A stretch of 57,358 bases of DNA from Syntrophomonadaceae bacterium (GCA_012719535.1 JAAYAC010000107.1:1-57358); one strand, 5' to 3'. Positions 23,078 to 31,028 are shown, numbered from the stretch's first letter. The notes: generated by a model not told the origin, from the letters alone. A program made the numbers and translations.

Positions 23078-24566
23078 GGTATGGCTGGATAGTACGCTGC
23101 CCGGCAGCGACGGCCCGCAATTCGCCAGGGGCGAAATAGTCCGGGGACTGGTGGAGTCCGTCAAAGGTAATGGTCTCGTTCAGCTCAAGCTTAACGGGAT
23201 GAGTATCGAAGCCCGAAGCGAGGTTCATGTTCAGCCCGGGCAACAGTTGTACCTCTACGTGGATGACTTTCGCGAGGGACGGACTTATTTACGCATTGTA
23301 TCTGCGGAACTGTTGGCGAGTATCGAAAACGATAACCTGGCGACCGGCCTGGCCCGTATCGGGGTCAAGGCGGGAAACGATACGCTGGAAGCTGCACGCA
23401 AACTCGTGCAGTATAACCTGCCGGTGACCAGGGAGAATATTAACCACTTGTTACGGAACGCGGCCCTGCTTGGCGGACCGATCCCTGCCAACCTGGAAGT
23501 GGCGGTTTTTGCATTGGCCCGGGGGGTAACAGCAACGGGCCGTCTCCTGGAAGCCATCAAGAGTTTTCTCGGTCCGCCCCGGAATGTCGCTGCTCTTATG
23601 GAGGAAGGGCTACAGCTGCTGAAAGATAATGGGCCGGTTGGGGAGGTGCGGGGGCCGTCCATTACCGCAAGCGGTGACCTGGAGGGAAAGAGGGTTTTTT
23701 CTGCTGGGGCAAAGCTGCCGGGGGCGGATGCCCAAGGCTCCGGTTTATTCCTAGCTGCAGCCGGCCTGGAAGCATTGCTTAGCAGTGGCACCGAACCCGG
23801 TGCCGGTGAACGCGGCCCGTCTCAGGAACTGGTTTCTTCCCTTCCCGGCCCGGAGGAGGTAGTGTTATTTCAGGCACGCCGCCCGTTACCGCTGTTGGAG
23901 TCCTTACTGAAGACACTGGCGGAGTTCCAGTCCGTACAACCGGAGGAACAGCCTCACCTTATTGCTGCCCGGCTACGGGAAATCATCGGGGGCGATAGGG
24001 AGGTTATCCGTGCCCTGGTGTTGGCCCGGGAGCTGCTCGAAAACAGCCCGGAACTGGCTCGGCACCCGGTGATAAAGGAAGTCTTGGCCAGAATAGAGGT
24101 TGCCGAACGAGAAGTAGGGGGCCAGCGGGTCTTCAACGCAGTGGACGGCAGGCATGATAACTCTGTTCCTTGCTATTATTTCGCTATTCCCCTCAAGGTG
24201 GACGGCGAGAACCGACTGTGCCAGCTCAAGGTATTCAAGGATACCGGTGACCGGGAAGGCCCGTATACGGAAGGCGAATTCCGCCTGGCTATTGCTCTGG
24301 AAACCGCCCGGTTGGGCTCGGTGCTTTTCCATGTTACCTGTCGGCCGGGGCGAGTTCTTCACCTACAAGGGGTGGCAGAGCACGTAAGGGCCCGTGCCTT
24401 TCTGGAGAAAAACCTGCTGGGACTGATTGAAGCCTTGGAGAGACTGGGTTACGAAGTTACCAACGGAGGTATCCGTCTGGCCGGCGAAAAAGAAGCGGTC
24501 TTGAAACCGGGTCTGGCTGAAGATCGGGGAAGATACCGGCTACTGGGTATAGACATACGTGTGTAG
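23049..24566 (+). CDS. FliK-like (flagellar hook-length control family) protein, YlqG type
   Basis: A 505-residue protein whose C-terminal 130 residues (about 370-500) read like the FliK C-terminal domain: PCYYFAIPLKVDGENRLCQL, then LETARLGSVLFHVTCRPGRV and FLEKNLLGLIEALERLGYEV. The middle is Pro/Gly/Ala-rich and the N-terminus has a small beta-barrel-like segment (LVESVKGNGLVQLKLNG). It sits between rnhB and an FlhB-tail homologue, the place of ylqG in Bacillus. The true flagellar FliK is encoded separately at 54741, so this is a paralogue with an unknown partner. ATG 23049 follows GGGGGGAGG and overlaps rnhB. Confidence 0.75.
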   Translation: MQIRGYFSNRVWLDSTLPGSDGPQFARGEIVRGLVESVKGNGLVQLKLNGMSIEARSEVHVQPGQQLYLYVDDFREGRTYLRIVSAELLASIENDNLATGLARIGVKAGNDTLEAARKLVQYNLPVTRENINHLLRNAALLGGPIPANLEVAVFALARGVTATGRLLEAIKSFLGPPRNVAALMEEGLQLLKDNGPVGEVRGPSITASGDLEGKRVFSAGAKLPGADAQGSGLFLAAAGLEALLSSGTEPGAGERGPSQELVSSLPGPEEVVLFQARRPLPLLESLLKTLAEFQSVQPEEQPHLIAARLREIIGGDREVIRALVLARELLENSPELARHPVIKEVLARIEVAEREVGGQRVFNAVDGRHDNSVPCYYFAIPLKVDGENRLCQLKVFKDTGDREGPYTEGEFRLAIALETARLGSVLFHVTCRPGRVLHLQGVAEHVRARAFLEKNLLGLIEALERLGYEVTNGGIRLAGEKEAVLKPGLAEDRGRYRLLGIDIRV

Positions 24567-24578
24567 AGGGGATGTTAA

Positions 24579-24863
24579 ATGAAGAAGAAGGAGGAACCCT
24601 GTACGGCGGTTGCTTTAAAATACGATGTGAGCGAAGATACAGCCCCGGTAGTGGTGGCCAAGGGGCGTGGATGGCTGGCGGACCGGATCGTGGCTCTGGC
24701 GCGCGAAGCCGGAGTTCCTGTGCGCGAGGATCCGGAACTGGTGGAGTACCTGTCAGTTCTGGACCTTTACCAGGAGATTCCGCCGCAACTCTATGAGGTA
24801 GTAGCAGAAATCCTGGCCTTTGTTTATCGCCTGGACAAGAAATATCAAGAGGGTCAGGCTTGA
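24579..24863 (+). CDS. FlhB C-terminal domain homologue (YlqH type)
   Basis: A 94-residue stand-alone version of the cytoplasmic tail of FlhB, the export switch of flagellar secretion. AVALKYDVSEDTAPVVVAKG, followed by VALAREAGVPVREDPEL and IPPQLYEVVAEILAFVYRL, aligns by eye with the FlhB tail. The autocleavage motif NPTH is absent; the matching place reads EPCT, so it cannot self-cleave as FlhB does. ATG 24579 follows AGAGGGG. It is paired with the FliK-like gene 12 bases upstream, mirroring the FlhB-FliK interaction. Role unknown. Confidence 0.85.
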   Translation: MKKKEEPCTAVALKYDVSEDTAPVVVAKGRGWLADRIVALAREAGVPVREDPELVEYLSVLDLYQEIPPQLYEVVAEILAFVYRLDKKYQEGQA

Positions 24864-24926
24864 AATTGTGAAATTTGTGCAGGGATTTTGGATAATATCT
24901 GGCGGTGTTACACCGGAAGGACATCT

Positions 24927-25319
24927 ATGCCGGGCGAATTGAGAAAACCGGGGGGAGCGAACACGGGGTTGCGTAAAGAGATGGGCAGGCAGGGTGAGGA
25001 AGTAGCCACGCGGTACTTGTGCGACAAGGGCTACCGTATCCTGGCCCGCAACTACTACACTAGGTTTGGGGAGCTTGATATCGTATGCGAAAAGGACGGC
25101 ACCATTGTGTTTGTGGAAGTCAGAAGCAGGCGGGGAGTCGCTTTTGGTACTCCTGAGGAGTCGATCACCCCTGCCAAGGTGGCCAAAATACGCAAGACCG
25201 CTATGTCTTATCTAGCTGAATGTGCTGGGCGACGGTATAAAGGTATAAGATTTGACGTCATAACCATCCGGCAACAGTCTGGCAAAACTGAAATCAATCA
25301 CCTTCCAGGAGCCTTTTAA
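24927..25319 (+). CDS. yraN: YraN family protein (UPF0102, endonuclease-like fold)
   Basis: Small protein with the restriction-endonuclease-like core: KEMGRQGEEVATRYLCDKGY, then YRILARNYYTRFGELDIVCE and VFVEVRSRRGVAFGTPEES. The GELD and VEVR acidic residues are those of PD-(D/E)XK nucleases. 130 residues is usual. ATG 24927 follows GGAAGGA. In many Firmicutes yraN stands next to comM and dprA, which here lie 10-14 kb further on. Its cellular role is not established. Confidence 0.88.
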   Translation: MPGELRKPGGANTGLRKEMGRQGEEVATRYLCDKGYRILARNYYTRFGELDIVCEKDGTIVFVEVRSRRGVAFGTPEESITPAKVAKIRKTAMSYLAECAGRRYKGIRFDVITIRQQSGKTEINHLPGAF

Positions 25320-25407
25320 CCGGGCAGTATACCACCCACTGTCAATAGCCCACATTGCGGATTTGCGTAAATTAATAGTTGAGAGTGTGAAGAAGGAGAC
25401 ACCATCT

Positions 25408-26271
25408 ATGAACTCAGCACGCCAACCCAGGATAGGGGCACACCTGCCTGTTGGAAAAGGATTGAAGTACACAGCCGATGAGGCTCGTCGGTTGGGCCTC
25501 GAGTCGTTGCAGGTTTTCCTGCGTAATCCCCGCGGAGCGAAGGCGCGGGAACTGGACGAGGAGGAGGTGGCTTATTTCCGCGAGACCGTGCGGGACCTTG
25601 GCCTTTTCCCGGTGGTGGTACATATACCTTATATCAGTAATCCGGCCGCCAGCAAAGAAAACCTATACCAGCTGGCTTATCAGGTTATTGCCGAGGACCT
25701 GGCCCGCTGTGATGTTATCGGTGCGGATTACCTGGTACTGCACCCCGGTGCGTATACAACCTCGTCGCGCGAGGCAGGTATGGCCAGGCTAGTAGACCTG
25801 TTGAACCGGATATTGGATGGATATGTGGGCTCGACGAAGGTTCTAGTTGAGACCATGTCCGGGCAGGGCAGTGAGCTCGGCGGCAGCCTGGAGGAAATGA
25901 GCTTCATCCTGGGGGGCGTTACCCAAGCGTCAAGAATAGGTGTCTGCCTGGACACCTGTCACCTGTACGCAGCCGGATACGACCTGGCAACCCCGGAGGG
26001 TATTGAGGTGACCAGGGAAAAGCTGGAAAAGACTGTCGGTCTTGAACGGGTCCGGTTGGTACATGCTAACGACAGCACCCGGGAATTGGGCTCCCGGCGC
26101 GACCGTCACGCCCATGTGGGCGAAGGGTTTATCGGCGAAGAAGGTTTTCGTTTGCTCTGCCATCATCCATTTTTCTCCAAATTGCCCTTCATCCTGGAGA
26201 CTCCCTACGCTGGGGTGGCCAGGGATGTGGAGACCCTGAAGAGACTTAGGGATAGCAAGACAGTTGTTTGA
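25408..26271 (+). CDS. nfo: Deoxyribonuclease IV (AP endonuclease, Nfo family)
   Basis: Zinc-dependent endonuclease that cuts DNA at abasic sites during base-excision repair. The TIM-barrel motifs are present: RIGAHLPVGKGL, YLVLHPGAYTT, LVETMSGQGSELGG, IGVCLDTCHLYAAGYD, LVHANDSTRELGSRRDRHAH and VGEGFIG, containing the expected His, Glu and Asp zinc ligands. 287 residues is normal. ATG 25408 lies 9 bases from AAGGAG (25393-25398). It is a single gene at the left end of the insertion-like block. Confidence 0.93.
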   Translation: MNSARQPRIGAHLPVGKGLKYTADEARRLGLESLQVFLRNPRGAKARELDEEEVAYFRETVRDLGLFPVVVHIPYISNPAASKENLYQLAYQVIAEDLARCDVIGADYLVLHPGAYTTSSREAGMARLVDLLNRILDGYVGSTKVLVETMSGQGSELGGSLEEMSFILGGVTQASRIGVCLDTCHLYAAGYDLATPEGIEVTREKLEKTVGLERVRLVHANDSTRELGSRRDRHAHVGEGFIGEEGFRLLCHHPFFSKLPFILETPYAGVARDVETLKRLRDSKTVV

Positions 26272-26372
26272 GGTAAAGTTTGACAATAATGGTAATAGAT
26301 TATGGCAATGGCTGTGACCAATTCTCCTTGGAAAGCATATTTTATACCAAACAGGGGTAAGGGGGGAAAAAG

Positions 26373-26459
26373 ATGCGCGAACACATGATGGATAACGATT
26401 TCCTGATGGTGTTACTCTTGCTGCTAGTTATCATTGTTTTGTTCGGTGGTATCAGGTAA
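26373..26459 (+). CDS. 28-residue hydrophobic peptide, small membrane protein
   Basis: A tiny frame with a strong ribosome-binding site (GGGGGGAAAAAG) encodes MREHMMDNDF followed by a single membrane segment LMVLLLLLVIIVLFGGIR. Size and pattern (short polar head, one Leu/Ile/Val helix, Gly-Gly near the end) recall the YjcZ-like small sporulation proteins, but the glycine-rich head of that family is missing. A terminator follows. Likely real; the family is uncertain. Confidence 0.6.
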   Translation: MREHMMDNDFLMVLLLLLVIIVLFGGIR

Positions 26460-26478
26460 CGATAGTAACCAACCCGGA

Positions 26479-26504
26479 GGAGGCGTAAAGCCTCTTTCGC
26501 ATTT
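26479..26504 (+). terminator. Intrinsic terminator after the 28-residue peptide
   Basis: GAGGC (26480-26484) pairs with GCCTC (26490-26494) around GTAAA, extended by one G-T pair, followed by TTTCGCATTTT. It is about 20 bases after the stop. Group II introns of class C often sit beside terminators, and intron-like sequence begins shortly downstream. Confidence 0.6.
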
Positions 26505-26669
26505 TACTTTGTAGAAAAGGCAGCATTCCCCGGAGCCAGTGTGGCTCTACGGTTGCATAGCGAGTTTACCGAAGCCCCCACGGCGCCTCTAGCGCCATCA
26601 GGATGGACCGCTACATATTTTTCGCCCAGATTCGTTGAAGTATCGAAGTGCTTTGAGACGGTTATTGTC

Positions 26670-27000
26670 TTGGAAGCCTTCGGCGCAAACCTGGAGGAAG
26701 AGATAAACCAGCTTCATCATGAACTCAAAACCGGCATGTACGAACCGAAACCCGTCTTGAGAGTAGAAATACCCAAACCGGACGGGAGCAAACGACCGCT
26801 GGGGATACCCACCGTAAGAGACCGGGTAGTCCAACAAGCACTCCTAAACATCCTGCAACCCATCTTCGACCCGGGCTTCCACCCGTCAAGCTACGGGTAC
26901 AGGCCCGGCCGCTCCAGTCACAAAGCGGTAGCCAAAGCAGAGAGGTTCATAAACAGGTATGGATTAGAATATGTGGTAGACATGGACCTATCCAATTTCC
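26670..27000 (+). pseudogene. Group II intron reverse transcriptase/maturase fragment
   Basis: The N-terminal part of an intron-encoded reverse transcriptase: EAFGANLEEEINQLHHELKT, GMYEPKPVLRVEIPKPDG, KRPLGIPTVRDRVVQQALL and SSYGYRPGRSSHKAV, then YVVDMDLSNF, where motif RT3 would continue. It stops there; the catalytic YADD, the maturase (X) domain and any endonuclease are absent. The frame stays open to 27050 but the sequence no longer fits. The 5' side is also unlike the family before residue E-A-F-G. A domain V/VI relic lies 1.3 kb downstream in the same orientation. Confidence 0.85.
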
Positions 27001-27109
27001 GGACAATTAATCTGCAAACGAACTCCGGGATTTTTGGCCATGGAGTGTGAAAAGTAACATAAGAGTTTGTGTCATGACTCAAAGACCATACTGAAGGACG
27101 GTAGGTGGT

Positions 27110-27139
27110 GATAAGAAAAATAGCCCCACCCTTGGGGCC
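27110..27139 (-). terminator. Intrinsic terminator of the toxin-antitoxin operon
   Basis: On the minus strand GGCCCC (27139-27134) pairs with GGGGCT (27127-27122), followed by ATTTTTCTTAT. It ends 6 bases after the toxin stop. Confidence 0.75.
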
Positions 27140-27144
27140 ACCGA

Positions 27145-27441
27145 TCAAAGCTTCTTCATGTATCGTTTCAATTCCTCATAGAAATTTTGAAGAGTACCGG
27201 CCAGGATAACAACGACCGTCTTGTCATTTTCTTCAATGATGGTATAGGCCAGCTCATAGTTTATTTTGTTGTAATAAATATCGTAACAATAGACACCGGA
27301 TAGATCGCCCGTTTTAGCATCGCCGATATAGGGGTTCTGGAGTATTTCATCAACTGCTTTTTGGAAAGCTGTCTTAAGCGGTTTTTCTTTTACCTTTTTT
27401 AAAAAACGAGCGGCGGGAGGCAGAATAATTAGCTCATACAT
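27145..27441 (-). CDS. RelE/ParE-type toxin
   Basis: A 98-residue toxin-like protein of the RelE/ParE fold, probably an mRNA-cleaving toxin. YELIILPPAARFLKKVKEKP at the N-terminus, DLSGVYCYDIYYNKINYELAY in the core and VVVILAGTLQNFYEELKRYM at the end are characteristic of a Firmicutes branch whose C-terminus ends in a conserved FYEELKRY. Its start ATG shares a base with the antitoxin TAA. The DNA here is richer in A/T than the neighbouring housekeeping genes, a sign of transfer. Toxicity is inferred from family. Confidence 0.85.
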   Translation of the reverse strand: MYELIILPPAARFLKKVKEKPLKTAFQKAVDEILQNPYIGDAKTGDLSGVYCYDIYYNKINYELAYTIIEENDKTVVVILAGTLQNFYEELKRYMKKL

Positions 27442-27782
27442 TATTCGTTCTCCGCACCGAAAACATCTTCGAATGTGGAAAATTGAGCTTTGCCGGCAGC
27501 AGCAAGACGAGCTTCATCAAGTAAGCGTTCAACAGCAGGACGAATTTGACGCCGCATTTCCTTGAACTTTTCAAGAAGCTCATTCCCGGAAAGTCCCTGC
27601 GAGATCAAGTCTTCTAGGATTTGTTCGTCAAACTCGCCACTGCTCTCGCGCACAGGGCGGATAACAATGGCATTGTTTTGAAGAAAACACTCGACCTCCT
27701 TTTCAATACCGAGGCTGTTATAAAACTCAATAGGAATCGTTATTTGACGTTTCCGCGACACAGAGATACGTTTTCTTAACAT
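27441..27782 (-). CDS. AbrB/SpoVT-fold antitoxin
   Basis: A 113-residue DNA-binding protein: the swapped-hairpin AbrB domain is at the N-terminus (KRISVSRKRQITIPIEFY, then NSLGIEKEVECFLQNNAIVI), followed by an acidic helical tail of about 65 residues that would wrap the toxin. ATG 27782 lies after GGGAGGT; the earlier ATG at 27815 has no such site. Gene order (antitoxin first, one-base overlap with the toxin) is standard for type II modules. It probably represses its own operon; no clear operator was seen. Confidence 0.83.
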   Translation of the reverse strand: MLRKRISVSRKRQITIPIEFYNSLGIEKEVECFLQNNAIVIRPVRESSGEFDEQILEDLISQGLSGNELLEKFKEMRRQIRPAVERLLDEARLAAAGKAQFSTFEDVFGAENE

Positions 27783-28034
27783 AGGATTACCTCCCTGTTG
27801 GGCTGTTGGTAACATAATTGTTCAACCTTTGTTAGTATATGTTGGATGTGGTGGGTAATGATATATTACTCAAATTTTCTTTGATTTAATTATGGCAAAG
27901 AAACAAAGAAAAATCAAGCGAGCAGAATGGGCGCTGGGGAAAATGGGAGGCCGGCATTGGAAGCGGTGCTTATGTGGCAACGCCATGTGACTGCTCTTTG
28001 CCGCTGATCTTTCTTTTTTCTTCAGGAAAGAACC
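27783..28034. other. A/T-rich gene-free stretch upstream of the toxin-antitoxin operon
   Basis: This must hold the promoter of the minus-strand toxin-antitoxin operon. A TATACT box can be read on the minus strand around 27834, but no convincing -35 is present. The rest shows no gene; it runs into the P-type ATPase fragment. Confidence 0.35.
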
Positions 28035-28257
28035 AGCGCTGCCATTATCGTGGTGATTGTTTTCGCAGCAGCCTTTTGAGTTTTTACCAGCAGTACAGCG
28101 CCAACAGCGCCTTAGTCAAGCTCCTCGACCTATTGAAAACGCGGGCTGTGGTCTTGCGGGACGGGGAGGCGCGGGAGGTGCCAGTGTGTGCCCGGGGATG
28201 TGGTGCTCCCCAAGGCGGGTGATCTGGTGCCGGGTGATGCCTAACAGCAGGCTTGAT
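28035..28257 (+). pseudogene. P-type cation ATPase fragment with two frameshifts
   Basis: Three reading-frame pieces line up with the membrane helix M2 to actuator region of P-type ATPases. Frame one gives SAAIIVVIVFAAAF up to about 28076. One extra T in a TTTT run shifts to the next frame, FYQQYSANSALVKLLDLLKT followed by RAVVLRDGEAREVP. A second shift near 28190 leads to VPGDVVLPKAGDLVPGDA and a TAA at about 28252. The family consensus VLRDG...VPGDVV.L..GD.VP.D is plain. Everything else of the roughly 800-residue enzyme is gone. The transported ion cannot be told. Confidence 0.75.
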
Positions 28258-28328
28258 GAAATTGGACTGGTAAACTTGAGTTCTTACACTGTCGGGATTT
28301 TGTCTCTACTATTATGAAGGAGACTGAG

Positions 28329-28420
28329 GTTTACCAGGAGCCGTATAGGAGGCACGTACGTACGGTTCTGTGAGAGGGATGGCGCCACAGCAAGCTACTG
28401 TGGCGTTACCCTACTCGATT
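28329..28420 (+). mobile_element. Group II intron 3' end (domains V and VI), plus-strand copy
   Basis: GAGCCGTAT (28338-28346) and GTACGGTTC (28360-28368) form the domain V helix, with the catalytic AGC triad in place; GTGAGAGGG follows as the usual linker. Domain VI is CGCCACAG (28383-28390) paired with CTGTGGCG (28398-28405) around a 7-base loop, followed by TTACCCTACTCGAT. The internal domains and most of the reverse transcriptase are missing, so this is an inactive relic. A second copy lies at 36985-37075 on the other strand. Confidence 0.85.
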
Positions 28421-28451
28421 TGTTTGCCAACAGGCATAGATGTTACTGGTC

Positions 28452-28691
28452 CTACTCCTCATCTACGTCCTCTTCTACGTCTTCCTTTTTGTCGAACTTG
28501 CACTTGATAGACAACTGGGTTTTTTCTTCGTTGTCATCAAATTTAATGCTAAACTCCAATTCCTCACCTTGCGGAAAGACAACCGGTTCGCCCTCGATTA
28601 GCAGGCTATGGCTCCTGAGTTTTTGGGCTACAGTAGCCAGGAACCCGTCAAAGTCCTTGAGACTTCCTGTAAACTTTTCCGTCTTTTTCAA
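28452..28691 (-). CDS. Amphi-Trp domain protein
   Basis: A 79-residue acidic protein of the amphi-Trp family, short proteins of unknown function found in archaea and some bacteria. TEKFTGSLKDFDGFLATVAQ, then LRSHSLLIEGEPVVFPQGEE and LEFSIKFDDNEEKTQLSIKC show the family pattern, with an acidic tail (DVEEDVDEE). The start is TTG 28691, 9 bases after AAAGGAGG; no in-frame ATG or GTG has a comparable site, and longer frames run into the divergent spacer. It is divergent from the first cotS gene. Confidence 0.7.
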   Translation of the reverse strand: MKKTEKFTGSLKDFDGFLATVAQKLRSHSLLIEGEPVVFPQGEELEFSIKFDDNEEKTQLSIKCKFDKKEDVEEDVDEE

Positions 28692-28880
28692 GTCATTTAC
28701 CCTCCTTTCAACCTTTTTCTCATAACGACTGCTACATAATATGTAACCGGTGTGGGGTTTGACACCAGCACTATACCCCTCTAGCCAAGAACCCATGGTA
28801 CCCGATTCCCATATAATGAAAAGACGCAGTATAAGCATTCAGAGCTGTTGACAAAAGCATAGCGACAAGGGGGATACGAG

Positions 28881-29882
28881 ATGACCAAAAGTCTGAAGGA
28901 TTTGGCAAGGGAGGTTATGGCCCAGTATGATTTCGTACCCCGGGAGATTGAAGTTGTACAGGGGAGTGCGCCCAAGGCGGTCTGGAAAATATGTAACGGG
29001 CAGGACAGCCGTTGCCTCAAACGTCTCAGACCAAAAAAGAAATTGGAGTTTACGACCGGGGCTCAGTATTACCTGAGTACAAAGGGGGCAAAAGTACCTG
29101 CGCTCTACAAGACCCTTGATGACAGCTTGGTTGCCATACATGATGGAGAAGTTTTTGCCTTGTACGCCTGGATTGAGGGTAGGACCTACGGAATGAATAA
29201 TGAAAATGGGTTGCGATTTGGTATGCAGGGTTTGGCGGAATTTCACCGTGATTCAACCGGTTATGAGCCGGTTGCGGGGGTGGTGGTGTCCAGTAAACTG
29301 GGGCGATGGCCCGAGCAATACCAGACCATATATGAGCGGTTACTCGCCTGGGAAAACCAGGCCCGAAGCAACTCTTCCTATGCAAGTCTAAGCCGTTTCT
29401 CCCGCGAGGTGGGCGGGTTTATAACTTTGGTGGAGGAATCCCTAATTCAACTGGAAAAGTCCGGGTACCATGACTGGGTTAAGGAGTCACAAAGTTCACG
29501 CTCCCTTTGTCATCAGGACTATGGCGAAGGTAATTTTGTGGTTACGGACGGCGGGGTGTATGTTCTTGACCTGGATGATGTTACCTTTGATCTACCTGCG
29601 CGAGATCTACGGAAAATAGTTAACAAGGTTATGTCCGCCCGCGGAGCCTGGAACCGGGAAATTCTAGACTGGATACTGGACTACTACCAGCAATTCAATC
29701 CTCTGACTCCGGAGCAGCGCCGGGTACTTTTCATTGACCTGCTTTTCCCCCATGTATTCCATGATACGTTCAAGAACGCCTTCCGTAAGGGGCAGCCCGC
29801 CAAGTTATCCAAGTTATCCGCTGTAGTCAAGCTCGAGCAAAGCAAACTGAAGATAATCAGGCAACTCCTGCAAATAGAATAA
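28881..29882 (+). CDS. CotS family spore-coat protein (kinase-like fold), first copy
   Basis: Spore-coat protein of the CotS/YtaA/YutH group, which has an aminoglycoside-phosphotransferase-like fold. The kinase-like core is visible in RSLCHQDYGEGNFVV, then VYVLDLDDVTFDLPARDLRK, where HQD-x4-N and the D of LDLDD correspond to the catalytic and Mg-binding sites. 333 residues is usual. ATG 28881 follows ACAAGGGGG. It heads a block of five same-strand genes for coat and polysaccharide functions. A CATATAAT box at 28810-28817 resembles a sigma-E -10. In Bacillus cotS lies beside the glycosyltransferase gene cotSA, as here. Confidence 0.88.
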   Translation: MTKSLKDLAREVMAQYDFVPREIEVVQGSAPKAVWKICNGQDSRCLKRLRPKKKLEFTTGAQYYLSTKGAKVPALYKTLDDSLVAIHDGEVFALYAWIEGRTYGMNNENGLRFGMQGLAEFHRDSTGYEPVAGVVVSSKLGRWPEQYQTIYERLLAWENQARSNSSYASLSRFSREVGGFITLVEESLIQLEKSGYHDWVKESQSSRSLCHQDYGEGNFVVTDGGVYVLDLDDVTFDLPARDLRKIVNKVMSARGAWNREILDWILDYYQQFNPLTPEQRRVLFIDLLFPHVFHDTFKNAFRKGQPAKLSKLSAVVKLEQSKLKIIRQLLQIE

Positions 29883-30002
29883 TGAAACCCGGCGTATGTT
29901 TAACACTTTGTCGGTCGTTATTTAATATCTTAACATTAAGAACTGCCTCGTTATCCTTTAAACCAATAGTCTTTAAACCGGCTTATGGAGGAGGTGGGGA
30001 TA

Positions 30003-31028
30003 ATGAAAGTCGGGGACGAATTTGTGGCCAGCATAATGCAGAACTATGGGCTGGAGGTCTACGGCTCTATTCTGCTCTCGGACAAAAACAAGAAGGCTAC
30101 CTGGCAGTTGCATACCTCGCAGGGTAACAAGATCCTGAAAAAGGTGCCCGGCACTGAAGACCGGGTCCGGTTTATCGCGGAGGCCACGTTTTACCTGCAG
30201 GAAGCCGGGGTAAACGTACCACGGCTGGAAAAAACCAAAACCGGCGAACTGGTGGCTGCCCATAACGGCTCATACTACGTGGTGATGGATTGGATTGGAG
30301 GCAGCAAGCCCGATCTGGGAAATGTCGCGGAAACCTGTTCCGTGCTTCAGGCCCTGGGGCAGTTTCACCGGGATTCCCGGGGATTCAAAACCGCTATCGA
30401 TAATGGCACAAGGAGTCACCTGGGTGATTGGCCACGATCGATGCAACGATACAATGAACGGCTGCGGGATTTCCTGGCCAAAGCCCGTCAACGCAGTGAC
30501 CGTTTCTCCGAGTTGTTTAGTGAACAGGCTGGTCACTTTATTGCCCGGGGGGAAGAAACGTTACAGAGACTTGCAGACTCGGCCTACCATGACTGGGTAA
30601 AAAGGGTTGAACGGGACGGCAACTTGTGTCATCAGGACTTCGCCCCTCGCAACCTGAGGATACAGGCCGATGGTACCGTAGCGGTGTTTGACATGGATTC
30701 CGTGACTTTTGACCTCCCGGCTCGAGACCTGCGTAAGGTGTTTAACAAGCTGGGAAAGAAAACAAAATCATGGGATGTCAAAATAATACAGAAGCTTTTG
30801 TCCTGCTATCAACGAACTAATCCCTTGAGCCGTGCGGAATGGGAGGTCGTTTTTCTTGATCTTTGGTATCCCCACCTGTTTTACGGTGTAATAAGCAAGT
30901 TTTATGAAGGCCGGGCTCCGGATTGGTCTGAGGAAAAATTTATAAAAAAGTTGCAGGAAATCGTGCGGGTGGAGAGGGATAAGGAACCGGTACTTCGTGA
31001 TCTGTTCGCCAGAGGAGCTGAGGGCTAA
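30003..31028 (+). CDS. CotS family spore-coat protein (kinase-like fold), second copy
   Basis: A paralogue of the preceding gene: both share FHRDS-x-GF/Y, the YHDWVK segment, CHQDF/Y and VTFDLPARDLRKV/I-x-NK. Here the kinase-like site reads NLCHQDFAPRNLRI, then AVFDMDSVTFDLPARD, so the catalytic-like Asp and Asn are kept. ATG 30003 is chosen because GGAGGAGGTGGGG lies just before it; the ATG at 29985 overlaps that site. 341 residues. It ends one base before the glycosyltransferase gene, so the two are tightly coupled. The two copies probably arose by tandem duplication and then diverged. Confidence 0.88.
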   Translation: MKVGDEFVASIMQNYGLEVYGSILLSDKNKKATWQLHTSQGNKILKKVPGTEDRVRFIAEATFYLQEAGVNVPRLEKTKTGELVAAHNGSYYVVMDWIGGSKPDLGNVAETCSVLQALGQFHRDSRGFKTAIDNGTRSHLGDWPRSMQRYNERLRDFLAKARQRSDRFSELFSEQAGHFIARGEETLQRLADSAYHDWVKRVERDGNLCHQDFAPRNLRIQADGTVAVFDMDSVTFDLPARDLRKVFNKLGKKTKSWDVKIIQKLLSCYQRTNPLSRAEWEVVFLDLWYPHLFYGVISKFYEGRAPDWSEEKFIKKLQEIVRVERDKEPVLRDLFARGAEG

